Notes: generated from the letters alone by a model not told the origin. Shown: positions 37,450 to 45,993, counted from the stretch's first letter. The stretch: 64,000 bases of DNA from Gemmatimonadota bacterium (GCA_016714015.1 JADJNZ010000004.1:186001-250000), one strand, 5' to 3'. Made by a program: numbers and translations.

Positions 37450-39950
37450 GGTTCGTCTCCCCACACGATGAGTTCAGTCACGGCCGTCGCGCCCGGGGCG
37501 GCGTGCGCGAAGAGGACGCGCACGCGTGAAGTCTCCACCGGCGCGATCCAGAGCGAGTTCTGCGCCCACGCCTCGGGCCGCTCGGGGCTGCGCCGGGTGA
37601 CGGGTACGTCGGTCCAGGCCGTGCCGTCCCAGACCTGCACCGTCATCGACGTCGGCGCGACGAGGCCGCGCCCGTCGGCGACGAGATGCACCTCCACGCG
37701 ATCGACACGGCGCGGCTTCTCGAATGCGAGTTCGAGCCAGTCGTTCGGGTTCGGCGTGCCGTACGCCGACCATCGGTTCCGCGAGTAGCGGGTGTAGGCG
37801 ATGCGTGAGTCGATGGCCTGCGCCGCAGGGTCGCGCGGGTTCGTGAACGAGGCGGTGATCGCCGGCATCGGGCGCGCCACCGGTCCCGGGAATCGCGCCG
37901 GCACGCGCGTCCACGCTTCGAACTCGCTCAGTCCGACGGCCGCGCCATCGCGGGGCGTGAGGATCACGCGAAGCGCGCCGGTCTCGGTCCTCGGGAAGCC
38001 GATGCGCGTGGCGCGTCGCCCCTCGGGCGAGGTCGGCACGCGACGCTGCTGCGGCACCTTGACCCAGTCGCGGTTCCGCAGGTACTGGAGCTCCATCGTC
38101 TCCGGCGCGCGGATCCCCTCTCCGTCGTCGATGACGTGCAGCGCGACCTCCTCGATCGGCCGCACGATCCCGAACTCGAGCGTGACCGTGTCAGCCGCGT
38201 TGGGTGAACCGACCGACGTCCATCGGTTGGGTGGCTCGCGGTCGTACCACGCATGGCCGTCGGTGAGGTAGTGCGGCGGTGTCCGCGGCGCGCTCCAGCT
38301 CGCGCGCACGCGCGGGAAGGTCCCGCGCCCGTTGTTCACTGCGAGATTCACCGGACGGTCCACCGGCGTGAGCGGGAGCGGGGCGCCAAGCGACGCGGTG
38401 ACACGGCCGATCGAGTCCTGCCGCGCGACCCGCTTGCCGTCGACCCAGAGACTGAGCCCTGTCCCGCGCCCGTACTTCCGGCCGTCGCGGTCCCACAGGA
38501 TGCTCACCCGATGCCCGCGGTACGACACGTCATCGAGCGCGAACCAGTCCCACGCCGCGGGGACGAGCGGATTCACCTCGAGCGTGTCGTCGTCACGCGG
38601 TCGGAGCCCGGCCAGCCCGGTGATCACGTTGTCGGTGAAGCTGGAGTGGAAGTAGTGCTCGCTATGGTAGTAGGTGTCGTGCCCGTCGAACGAGCCGGTG
38701 AACGGGTCCGCCGCCTCGGCGATGTACGGACGCCCGTTCTTCCGCTGCGCTCGCGCGTACTGCAGCAGCAACGCCGCGTAGTCCTCGCGACTCACGTACG
38801 ACTGCCGATACCCGTTCAGCAGGTTCGCCATCGCGGTGAGGGTCTGCGCGGTCGCATAGGGCCAAGTGTTGCCGCGCCAGACGCAACAGGTCCGCGAGAC
38901 GGCGAAGAGCGGATCCCCTCGCTCGGCGGTCGTCGGGCCCATCGGCGCGGCGAAGTGCGCCGTGTCCATCAGGAACCGCCAGGCCGCCTCGTAGCCGCTA
39001 TCAGGGAGGCTGAACTGCCAGGGGACGTAGCCGAGCAGCTCACGGCCGTGCCGGTCGCCCTTGTAACGGCCCGATTCGTACACGAGATCGAATCGCCGGA
39101 TGCCGTTCAGTTCGCTCCGCGCCGCCTGATGCAGGAAGAACTCGCGCGCCGGATCCCAGAGTTCGTCCTGCACGCGCTGCTTGAGATCGCGGGCTCGCGC
39201 CGCGTACTCCGCGGCGGTCGCCGTGTCCCCGAACTTCTTCGCCGCGCGGGCGATCGCCAGCGCATCGGCGAACAGGTAGCTGTTGAGCGTCGGGCGGAAG
39301 CCGCGTGCCCCCTCTACGGTGTCGGCAGTCTGCATCGCGTTGATGCCGACCTCCATGCCGTCGTGGAGGCCGTCCCATTCGAACATTCGGTGTTCGGCGT
39401 CCCAGTGCTCGCGCATCCACCCCTCGTACTGCGCGAGCATGTGGGGCAGGGAGGAGCGCAAAAACGCAGGGTCGCCGTGGACGAGGTAGGTCGCCCAGAC
39501 GGCGTCACCGTACCAGTTGCTGTAGCTGCGCGGCTGCGCGCCGGGCGTCTCGAACCAGTAGCGCGCGAAATCCTCGGTGTAGCGCCGGTCCTTCAGCCAT
39601 CGCACCTCGTAGAGCTGGTGCCCGAGCGGGCAGCTGATGCCGCCGTACGCCCCCGACCAGAACGGCCGGTCGATGAACTCCGTGAAGGTGTATCCGGTGG
39701 TCGGATCGCCGTAGGTCAGGTGCCGCGTGACGAGCTCCCACCGGTAGTAGTACGTGGCGTCGAGCGCCGAGTCGGGGGACTCGAAGAACGGGATGTTCCG
39801 CTCGTACCACTCGAAGTCGCGGTTCTCCCACCAGGTCTGGCGCTCGAGGAGGGCGCGATGGTCGAGGAGGGCCGTGTCGCGCGTGCAGCCGCCGCAACAG
39901 GCGGCGACGGCGAACGCGGCGATCGTGCGACGGAGCGGGGAGGGGCGCAT
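37446..39950 (-). CDS. lipoprotein glycoside hydrolase (MGH1/GH63-like) with two discoidin-like modules
   Basis: A protein of 834 residues starting at ATG 39950 with a lipoprotein-like signal (FAVAAC, followed by CGGC). Residues ~30-480 make an (alpha/alpha)6 domain like those of the MGH1/GH63 and trehalase-like group: YYYRWELVTRHLTYG, NWYGDAVWATYLVHGD, WEWDGLHDGMEVG-type acid cluster (FEWDGLHDGME), RGNTWPYATAQT and HSSFTDNVITGLAGL. Residues ~540-690 and ~690-834 are two beta-sandwich units with DREPPNRWTSVGSPN and SRNRWSAYGTPNPND, which match F5/8-type (CBM32-like) modules. It leads the four-gene carbohydrate operon. The substrate is unknown. Confidence 0.84.
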   Translation of the reverse strand: MRPSPLRRTIAAFAVAACCGGCTRDTALLDHRALLERQTWWENRDFEWYERNIPFFESPDSALDATYYYRWELVTRHLTYGDPTTGYTFTEFIDRPFWSGAYGGISCPLGHQLYEVRWLKDRRYTEDFARYWFETPGAQPRSYSNWYGDAVWATYLVHGDPAFLRSSLPHMLAQYEGWMREHWDAEHRMFEWDGLHDGMEVGINAMQTADTVEGARGFRPTLNSYLFADALAIARAAKKFGDTATAAEYAARARDLKQRVQDELWDPAREFFLHQAARSELNGIRRFDLVYESGRYKGDRHGRELLGYVPWQFSLPDSGYEAAWRFLMDTAHFAAPMGPTTAERGDPLFAVSRTCCVWRGNTWPYATAQTLTAMANLLNGYRQSYVSREDYAALLLQYARAQRKNGRPYIAEAADPFTGSFDGHDTYYHSEHYFHSSFTDNVITGLAGLRPRDDDTLEVNPLVPAAWDWFALDDVSYRGHRVSILWDRDGRKYGRGTGLSLWVDGKRVARQDSIGRVTASLGAPLPLTPVDRPVNLAVNNGRGTFPRVRASWSAPRTPPHYLTDGHAWYDREPPNRWTSVGSPNAADTVTLEFGIVRPIEEVALHVIDDGEGIRAPETMELQYLRNRDWVKVPQQRRVPTSPEGRRATRIGFPRTETGALRVILTPRDGAAVGLSEFEAWTRVPARFPGPVARPMPAITASFTNPRDPAAQAIDSRIAYTRYSRNRWSAYGTPNPNDWLELAFEKPRRVDRVEVHLVADGRGLVAPTSMTVQVWDGTAWTDVPVTRRSPERPEAWAQNSLWIAPVETSRVRVLFAHAAPGATAVTELIVWGDEP

Positions 39951-40041
39951 GGGATTCCCCTAAGTTCCGCTCCCCGTGGCCCCGCGCAACCTTGCGCATC
40001 CGGCCCGGAGGTGAATGTTCGAGGGGACACCCGGAGGCTTC

Positions 40042-40899
40042 ATGTCCCGTCGCCGCGTCGCGCTCCTCATCGCGCTGTCCACCGCCGGCCTGCCGGCCGC
40101 GACGGTCGCGCAGACCGCCGCGCCGCGCCTCGAGGGCTGGAACGCGACCTACGCGCTGCCGGCCGGCTGGCGCATCACCCAGCAACAGGGGCGCGTGCAC
40201 GCGCTCGCGCCCGCGACGAACGACCTGCTCGTCTACGTCGTTGCCGGCCCCTACCAGACCTTCGACGAGGTCGCGCTCGAGCTCCCCAAGGCCTTCCAGC
40301 TCCTCGGCGTCACGGGGATGCCCGCGAGCCAGCCGGTCGCCTCCACCGTGCGGCAGATGCGCGCGATGACCGCGGACTATATGGGGCAGGATCGCAGCGG
40401 CATGCCGATCCAGTCGCGCGTGATCGCGGTGCTCTCGTCGCAAGGGAGCGGCGTCGTCGTCTTGGGCTTCGCGCGTGCAGGCGGTGCCACGGCGCTGGCC
40501 CCCGCCCTCGATGCCGTCGTGCAAGGCCTCGAGGTCGCAGGTCCTCCGGTGGTCAACCAGCAGGCGGTCGCGGCCCTGCGAGGCAAATGGATGGCGTACA
40601 GCGGGCGCGCCGATGGCGGGAGCAGCGTCCTCGGGAGCACGGCCCGGAGCGCCGAGGAGACCGTCGAGTTCGACGGACGGGGCCGCTTCGCGTACGCGTC
40701 GTCCGCGGCCGTGAGCGTCACCACTCCCGGCATGGGCGGCATGGCCGGCGGCGCGAGCGCGGCCAACGATCAGGGGACCTACACCGTCATCGGCACCACG
40801 CTCGTCGTGCGCGGACAGCGTGGGATGTCGGCGTTGGAGCTCCAGATCCAGGGCGACCGGATCGTGGCCGACGGCAAGACCTACCTGCGGACGAACTGA
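40042..40899 (+). CDS. exported protein of unknown function
   Basis: A protein of 285 residues. I use ATG 40042, which has a good GGAGG ribosome site six bases away and opens a signal peptide (VALLIALSTAGLPAATVAQ); an upstream in-frame ATG at 40015 has neither. The first half (residues ~30-170) is a compact domain resembling DUF1795/PsbP-like folds (LPAGWRITQQQGRVHALAP); the second half (~175-285) looks like a small lipocalin-like or META-like strand set containing LRGKWMAYSGRADGGSS and ending DGKTYLRTN. I do not recognise the family. The gene stands alone and ends at a hairpin shared with the convergent DJ-1/PfpI gene. Confidence 0.8.
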   Translation: MSRRRVALLIALSTAGLPAATVAQTAAPRLEGWNATYALPAGWRITQQQGRVHALAPATNDLLVYVVAGPYQTFDEVALELPKAFQLLGVTGMPASQPVASTVRQMRAMTADYMGQDRSGMPIQSRVIAVLSSQGSGVVVLGFARAGGATALAPALDAVVQGLEVAGPPVVNQQAVAALRGKWMAYSGRADGGSSVLGSTARSAEETVEFDGRGRFAYASSAAVSVTTPGMGGMAGGASAANDQGTYTVIGTTLVVRGQRGMSALELQIQGDRIVADGKTYLRTN

Positions 40900-40928
40900 G
40901 TCGGGGACGGCGCCGCGCCGCCCCCGAC
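40900..40928. terminator. hairpin between convergent genes
   Basis: Arms GTCGGGG (40900-40906) and CCCCGAC (40922-40928) enclose a GC-rich loop that can extend the stem. It begins at the last base of the + strand stop codon and lies 9 bases from the - strand stop, so it could end transcription in both directions. There is no strong T run. Confidence 0.5.
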
Positions 40929-40937
40929 CGTTCTCCT

Positions 40938-41885
40938 TCAGCGCTTCACGGCCGCTTCGAAACCCTGTCGCGCCGTGGCGTACATTCGCCGCATCGCGCC
41001 ACTCACCAGCGGACCGGCGCCGGCCTCGTTCCCCGCGTCGAACAGCGGGGCGGGGTCGTACTCGATGTTCAACTGTTCCGCCTTCGCGTAGTTCTCTCCC
41101 GCGAGCTGCGCGGTGACATAGAGTGCGAAGTCGAGCCCCGCCGTCACGCCGGCGGCCGTGATCCGGTTGCGATCCTGCACCACGCGCTCCTTCACCGGCG
41201 TCGCCCCGTACGTCGAGAGGAGGTCATGCACCAGCCAGTGCGACGTCGCGCGGTAGCCGCGGAGCAGTCCCGCCGCGCCCAGCACGAGCGACCCGGTGCA
41301 GACGCTCGACACGAACTTCGCCTTCGGCGCGCGGGCGCGGAGGAAGTCGAGGACCTGCGCGTCGCCGAGGGCACCGATCGTCCCCACGGTGCCGCCGGGA
41401 ACGAACAGCACGTCGAGCTCCTCCGGGCATTCGGCGAACGGGATCGTGTTCACGACCACGCCGCGGCCTGCCGGCACGGCCATCTTCGTCTTCCAGACGA
41501 GATGCACGTTCGTGTTGAGCAGGTCCGAGAAGACGGTGAGCGGGCCGAGCAGGTCGAGCGGATACATGCCGGGGTACGCCATCATCGCGATCTGCCGCGG
41601 CCTGCTTGGCGCGATACGCTCCTTCATCTGCGCGTTCCCGTCGGCCAGGTCGTCGACGAAGCGCTGCATCGTGCGCATCATCGGGTCCTGTTCCTGCGCG
41701 AGCGAAGGAGTCGCGGGCATTGCGGGCGTCGCAGCGCCCGCGGTGGAAGGATCGTGAACGCCGCCCGCGGACTCGCCGAGCGCATGGGTGAGGTCGGGCG
41801 TGGCCGCGAGCGCGGCGGCGCCAAGGGCGATGCGTGTGCCGAAGGCGCGCCGGCTGAGCGGCGCGCCCGAGGAATCGTGCGTCAT
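40938..41885 (-). CDS. exported DJ-1/PfpI-family protein (isonitrile hydratase-like)
   Basis: A protein of 315 residues, start ATG 41885. The N-terminus carries a twin-arginine-like signal (LSRRAFGTRIALGAAALAA), unusual for this family, whose members are mostly cytoplasmic. Residues ~95-290 form the DJ-1/PfpI fold: IAMMAYPGMYPLDLLGPL (with the conserved acidic/Asp region), LFVPGGTVGTIG, and the nucleophile elbow SVCTGSLVLGAAGLL with C196. The AraC-type and isonitrile hydratase members share this CTGS motif; there is no DNA-binding domain here. The role is unknown; the intact cysteine suggests hydratase, glyoxalase-like or redox activity. Confidence 0.85.
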   Translation of the reverse strand: MTHDSSGAPLSRRAFGTRIALGAAALAATPDLTHALGESAGGVHDPSTAGAATPAMPATPSLAQEQDPMMRTMQRFVDDLADGNAQMKERIAPSRPRQIAMMAYPGMYPLDLLGPLTVFSDLLNTNVHLVWKTKMAVPAGRGVVVNTIPFAECPEELDVLFVPGGTVGTIGALGDAQVLDFLRARAPKAKFVSSVCTGSLVLGAAGLLRGYRATSHWLVHDLLSTYGATPVKERVVQDRNRITAAGVTAGLDFALYVTAQLAGENYAKAEQLNIEYDPAPLFDAGNEAGAGPLVSGAMRRMYATARQGFEAAVKR

Positions 41886-41968
41886 GGGACTCCAACGGTC
41901 GATGAGTGTGCGCGCACGGCGCCGGACTGGGCGTGCGCGGCCAGCGGAGGTCGCGGGGGGCGACTCGG

Positions 41969-42355
41969 CTAGGCGACCGGTGGGCCGTTGGCGAAGGGAA
42001 GGCGGAGTTGGTCCTGCGCGGCCCCGCGGAACGGCGGGACGAGGCTCAGCGGGGCGCGGTGCTCGGCGATGACTGCACCGCGAACGGTCGCGACCGGCGG
42101 CACCAGCACGACGACCGCCCCGCTGCAATCGCCGGGGCACTGACACGCGTCGGGCGCGCTGTCCGGTGTCGGAGCGGAAGGCTGGGACCCTTGCGGCACG
42201 CCGTGGTGCGCCGCCGGCGCGGTCGCGTCCATGGCAGCCGCCACACGCGCCGAGTGCATCGGGCACCACGATTCGGCGATCGTCGCCGCCCAGAAGAGGG
42301 CGAAGAGCGCGAAGGCCGCCGCGGCGGCCGGACGGCGGGTCCGAAGGGGATGCAT
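41969..42355 (-). CDS. small exported Cys/His-containing protein
   Basis: A protein of 128 residues from ATG 42355 to TAG at 41969. An N-terminal hydrophobic segment (AAAAAFALFALFWAATIAE) is followed by WCPMHS, then AAHHG and a CQCPGDC motif in the middle, then a valine-rich stretch. The spacing of Cys, Met and His is typical of small secreted metal-binding proteins (for example those in copper or DUF2946-like contexts), but I cannot assign a family. It lies 11 bases downstream of an integral membrane protein gene and is probably cotranscribed with it. Confidence 0.6.
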   Translation of the reverse strand: MHPLRTRRPAAAAAFALFALFWAATIAESWCPMHSARVAAAMDATAPAAHHGVPQGSQPSAPTPDSAPDACQCPGDCSGAVVVLVPPVATVRGAVIAEHRAPLSLVPPFRGAAQDQLRLPFANGPPVA

Positions 42356-42366
42356 CGCCGGAGAAC

Positions 42367-43068
42367 TTACGGGCGTCGGCGCGCCTTGGCCACGAGCCAG
42401 AGCCAATAGAGCCCGAAGATCGGGAAGAGCAGGACCGAGAGGAGCGAGAGCTGCACCACGACCGCGAAGGCCGCATCGGCCGCGGTCCCTTGCACCTCGG
42501 TCCGCCGCAATCCCGCCATGGACTCGAAGACGGCACGCTCCAGGTTGAGCGCGCTCAGCGTCACGATCACGAAGGTCATCGGAAAGAGCGTTCCCACCGT
42601 GACCGCATCGCCGGTGAGGCCCGCGACCCGGCGCAGGAACCAGAAGAGGAGCGCGACACGCCAGATCGCGACCACCGCGAGGAACCACGCGTTGGCGGAC
42701 TGTGCCGCCTCGAGCGTCATGAAGCGCTCGACCGGGATGGCGTAGAGCAGTGCGGGGGGAGACGTGAGCGTCACGAACACCAGGACATTCCGGTACGACC
42801 ACCGCGCGGGGCGGAGCGGGGCGTTCAGGACCCAGAGCAGCGTGGCGAGCACGAAGACGTACGCGACCGAGCCGAGGCCGAGCCACTGCCACCACTCGGC
42901 GCGGGGATTGTCCCAATAGCGGCCGATCCCCGCGAGCCACGTGGTCCCGAGGCCGAACGTGAGGAATCGCTGCCACTCGTCGGCGATGCGTCGCGACGGG
43001 GCGCGGAAGACCAGAACCCCGAGGGCCTCGCGGACCACGTCACGCGTCGGCCGGAGGGCGGTGAGCAC
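42367..43068 (-). CDS. integral membrane protein
   Basis: A protein of 233 residues with about five to six hydrophobic segments (WLGLGSVAYVFVLATLLWVL, NVLVFVTLTSPPALLYAI, AWFLAVVAIWRVALLFWFL, TVGTLFPMTFVIVTLSAL, VVVQLSLLSVLLFPIFGLY) and a basic tail, AKARRRP. The GTG start at 43068 overlaps the preceding ACT-protein stop by one base (TAGTG), so translation is linked. I do not recognise the family; the conserved-looking region PSRRIADEWQRFLTFGLGTTWLAG precedes the first membrane span. Confidence 0.75.
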   Translation of the reverse strand: MLTALRPTRDVVREALGVLVFRAPSRRIADEWQRFLTFGLGTTWLAGIGRYWDNPRAEWWQWLGLGSVAYVFVLATLLWVLNAPLRPARWSYRNVLVFVTLTSPPALLYAIPVERFMTLEAAQSANAWFLAVVAIWRVALLFWFLRRVAGLTGDAVTVGTLFPMTFVIVTLSALNLERAVFESMAGLRRTEVQGTAADAAFAVVVQLSLLSVLLFPIFGLYWLWLVAKARRRP

Positions 43069-43724
43069 TAGAAGACGCGTCGATCCAGCCGCGCGACCGT
43101 GAACTTCGCGGTGTCGGCGATCGCCATGACGGTCATCACCCCGGCCTGGACCGGATCGGTGACGACGAGGTCCGCCGCGTCGGGCACCGACCCGGCCATG
43201 TTGAGGCTCACGACGAGGAGCCCTTGCGCGCGGACGTCGCGGACGGCCTGCTCGATCTCGCCGCCCATCAGCGAGCCGGCGAGCACGAGCGCCTTCGCGC
43301 GCGGGAGTCGCGCCACCGCGCGCACGGCGTCGGCGAGCGGCTTCTCGCCGACGAGCGGGATGGTGTCGACCGAGATGCGTTCCCCTCGGATGTTGTGGCG
43401 GTCGGCCTCGCTGATCGCCCCGATCGCCACCTGACCGACCTGCGCCCCGCCACCCATGATGATCAGCCGCTTGCCGTAGATCGACTGGAGCGTCGCCACA
43501 CGGTCGGCGCCATGGACGATCGGCAGTGCGGTGAGCTCGGCGAGCATCGCGTCGGGTGCGCCCGGCACCTCGATCTCGAAGTACACCGCGGTCTCGGTCT
43601 CGCGCGCCGAGAGGATCTCGACGGTCGTGATGTCGCCCGCATGGCGCGCGATCACGCCGGTGAGCTGGTGCAGGATGCCCGGGCCGGTGCCGGTGCGGAG
43701 CATGATGCCGAGTCGATCGCTCAC
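43068..43724 (-). CDS. ACT-domain protein with DUF5612-like C-terminal domain
   Basis: A cytoplasmic protein of 218 residues. Residues 1-80 are an ACT domain (RTGTGPGILHQLTGVIARHAGDIT and a YFEIEVPG strand), the small fold that binds amino acids. Residues ~85-218 have IMGGGAQVGQVAIGAISEADRHN and SLMGGEIEQAVRDVRAQGLLVVSLNMAG, a Rossmann-like region like DUF5612, which I know mainly from methanogen ACT proteins. It likely senses an amino acid, but no target is known. It is the first gene of a transcript with the membrane protein and small Cys protein. A GC hairpin separates it from the LVIVD gene. Confidence 0.78.
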   Translation of the reverse strand: MSDRLGIMLRTGTGPGILHQLTGVIARHAGDITTVEILSARETETAVYFEIEVPGAPDAMLAELTALPIVHGADRVATLQSIYGKRLIIMGGGAQVGQVAIGAISEADRHNIRGERISVDTIPLVGEKPLADAVRAVARLPRAKALVLAGSLMGGEIEQAVRDVRAQGLLVVSLNMAGSVPDAADLVVTDPVQAGVMTVMAIADTAKFTVARLDRRVF

Positions 43725-43796
43725 GGAAAGGCCTTGGAGAGGAGTGCCACGAATCTATTCCCGCGTCCGCGCGAGGGGAGGCGGGGAAAGGAGAGC

Positions 43797-43826
43797 GCCC
43801 CCGGACCGCTCACGCGACCCGGGGGC
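43797..43826. terminator. GC hairpin downstream of the LVIVD lipoprotein gene
   Basis: Perfect arms GCCCCCGG (43797-43804) and CCGGGGGC (43819-43826) with a 14-base loop lie about 30 bases beyond the - strand stop of the lipoprotein gene. On that strand it is followed by a CTCTCCTTTCCC tract, a moderate terminator signal. Confidence 0.6.
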
Positions 43827-43827
43827 C

Positions 43828-43856
43828 CTTTCATCCTTCGACCTTGAGCCTTCTCC
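43828..43856 (-). repeat. AGGNNGA-type heptad repeat after a stop codon
   Basis: Directly after the TAG at 43857-43859 the - strand reads AGGCTCA, AGGTCGA, AGGATGA. This is the third run of the heptad family also seen at 6807-6843 and 7237-7268, again right behind a stop codon and in the coding sense. Confidence 0.6.
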
Positions 43857-45869
43857 CTACATGGCCACAGGCGACAGCAGGTCGTTGACCGCCTTCTTGA
43901 GCATGTCGACCTTCGGCTGGTCGCACGAGCCGGCGCGGTCGCCGTCGAGCTCGGTGGAGAGCTTGCGCAGGGCATCGGCACGGGCCGACCCCGACGCGCG
44001 CTCGGCGGCGGCCAGTTCGCGGCGCACCGCGCTCACGCGCGAGGCCGAGAGGCAACGGCCGCGCTCCAGCTGGTCCACGAAGGCCTTCGCGAGCGAGAAG
44101 CTCGCCGGCCACTCGATCTTCGGCTGGCCCTGTGCGTTGAGGTAGTTCCAGCGCACCGTCTTGGCCGCGTCGATCTCGTTCTGCGAGATGTAGGGGCTCG
44201 GGACGAGTTCGGCGACGTCCATGCCGCGCGCGATCTCCGAGCTCACGATGGCACCGTTGTACCAGTACACCGACCACGAGCCGCCGCTGACCATGCGCGT
44301 CGAGTCGATCGGGCCGCGGTCGAAGAACGCGATCTCCTTCGGATGCGCCGCGTCGGTCCAGTCGAAGACCGAGATGCCGCCCTGGTACCAGGACTGCACC
44401 ATCACGTCGCGGCCGGGGATCGGGATGAGCGAGCCGTTGTGGGCGACGCAGTTCTCCTGCTCCGTCTGCACGGTCGGGATCTTGTAGTAGCTCTGGAACA
44501 CGAGCTTGCCATTCTCGATCGTGAAGATCGCGTCCGAGCCCCACTCCTGCTTGTCGCCGGCGCGGCACTTCGGGCCGCCACCGCCACCCCACTCGTCCGA
44601 GAAGAGGAGCTTGGTGCCGTCGTTGTTGAACGTGGCCGAGTGCCAGTAGGCGAAGTTCGAGTCGGCGACCGCATCGAGGCGGCGCGGATTCATGACATCG
44701 CTGATGTCGAGCAGGATGCCGTGGCCCTCGCAGGCGCCGCCGGCGAGCCCGCGCGCCGGATAGACCGTGATGTCATGGCACTGCCGCGTCGGCGCGATCG
44801 GCGTGCCGTCCGCCGCGGGCCGCTGGAAGACGCGGTCGATGATCGGCTGGAGATTGGCACGGAAGGTCGCCGTGTCCGCTGCGGACGGCGTGCCGGTGCC
44901 ACCACGCGCCTTCATGATGGAATCGAGCTGCGAGCGGACGATCTGGCCGCCCACGATCATCTCGCTGCCGTTGACCGGGTTCCGGGCGATGAAGCCGCCG
45001 GCCGCGCGCGCCGCGCTCACCTGCCGGGCCGCTGCCGCCTGGTCGGCCTCGGAGAGGCCGTGCGTGTTCACGCGGGTGAGTCCGGTGAAGATGTTCGCGC
45101 GATTCGCCACTGCGGCCGCTGCCGGGTTCGCGAGCGGGACCTTGATGATCTCGATGCGCCAGAGCGCCGAGTTCTCCTCCCGATCCGGCGCCGCGTTCAC
45201 GCACGTCGCGAGCTCGGACGTCGGCCGCACCCCGGCCGAGCCCGAGACGTAGATGTAGACGTTCTCCTTGTCCTTCGGGTCCTCGACCACGGTATGCGTG
45301 TGCGAGCCGCGGCAGGTCTGCACGTTCGCGACGAGCTTCGGGTTGCGGATGTCGCTGATGTCGAAGATGCGCACGCCGCGCATGCGGTTCGGGCTCGCGG
45401 GCTCCGGCACGCCGCCAGGCGCGCAGTCCACGCGGCCGTTGTTCGCCTCGGCGGACATGAACATGAGGTTGCGGTACACCGAGACGTCGTTCTGCGACGC
45501 CGGGCAGGTGTACGCGACCACGAGCTTGGGGTCCGACGGGTTGGAGATGTCCCACACCACCGGGCCGTTGTAGTTGCCCTGGATGACGTAGTTCCCGGTG
45601 AAGGCGAGGTCGGAGTTGGTGATGCCGAGGAAGCCCTGCGGCGAGACCGCCTTGGCAACGACGCGCATGTGCTGCTGCACCTCGCCGGCGTTCATCAGGC
45701 CGGCGCGGAGTCCGACACGCGGGTCGGCGAGCCGCTGCGCGAGCTCGCTGCTCGGGGTCGGCGTGGGGGCGGCGGCCGGGGTGCGGGCGCAGGCGCCGAG
45801 CGCGAGCGCGCCGAGCAGCGCGAGCCGCGCCGCGTGGCGGGGGGTCGAGCGCGTGGGGGCGAGAGACAT
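43857..45869 (-). CDS. LVIVD-repeat lipoprotein, copy 1
   Basis: A lipoprotein of 670 residues (signal LLGALALGAC, start ATG 45869). LVIVD repeats are visible as short beta-propeller blades: PVVWDISNPSDPKLVVAY, VRIFDISDIRNPKLVANV, LLDISDVMNPRRLDAV and ISVFDWTDAAHPKEIAFF. Four further blocks carry His/Glu/Cys residues (RGSHTHTVVED, NFAYWHSATFNNDGTKLL, QENCVAHNGSLIPIPGRD), which in this family may hold metal. The C-terminal 90 residues form a helical tail with two Cys (GRCLSASRVSA and GSCDQPKVDM). It is a tandem duplicate of the next gene upstream. The role is unknown; a surface-exposed propeller is likely. Confidence 0.88.
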   Translation of the reverse strand: MSLAPTRSTPRHAARLALLGALALGACARTPAAAPTPTPSSELAQRLADPRVGLRAGLMNAGEVQQHMRVVAKAVSPQGFLGITNSDLAFTGNYVIQGNYNGPVVWDISNPSDPKLVVAYTCPASQNDVSVYRNLMFMSAEANNGRVDCAPGGVPEPASPNRMRGVRIFDISDIRNPKLVANVQTCRGSHTHTVVEDPKDKENVYIYVSGSAGVRPTSELATCVNAAPDREENSALWRIEIIKVPLANPAAAAVANRANIFTGLTRVNTHGLSEADQAAAARQVSAARAAGGFIARNPVNGSEMIVGGQIVRSQLDSIMKARGGTGTPSAADTATFRANLQPIIDRVFQRPAADGTPIAPTRQCHDITVYPARGLAGGACEGHGILLDISDVMNPRRLDAVADSNFAYWHSATFNNDGTKLLFSDEWGGGGGPKCRAGDKQEWGSDAIFTIENGKLVFQSYYKIPTVQTEQENCVAHNGSLIPIPGRDVMVQSWYQGGISVFDWTDAAHPKEIAFFDRGPIDSTRMVSGGSWSVYWYNGAIVSSEIARGMDVAELVPSPYISQNEIDAAKTVRWNYLNAQGQPKIEWPASFSLAKAFVDQLERGRCLSASRVSAVRRELAAAERASGSARADALRKLSTELDGDRAGSCDQPKVDMLKKAVNDLLSPVAM

Positions 45870-45911
45870 CTCGTACCTCGAGTTGGGGGAGCGGGACGGA
45901 CAGGGCGGAAC

Positions 45912-45981
45912 GCGGCGCCCCCGGCCGACTCGACCGGGGGCGCCGCCCTTCATACTACCACCAACGGCGCTCCGCCGTTGG
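45912..45981. terminator. two perfect hairpins between the LVIVD duplicates
   Basis: The space between the two lipoprotein genes contains a 13-base perfect stem (GCGGCGCCCCCGG at 45912-45924 and its complement at 45934-45946, 9-base loop) and a 9-base perfect stem (CCAACGGCG at 45961-45969 and complement at 45973-45981, 3-base loop). They may end or attenuate transcription of the upstream copy; no T run follows. Confidence 0.6.
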
Positions 45982-45993
45982 ACCGGCGCGACG

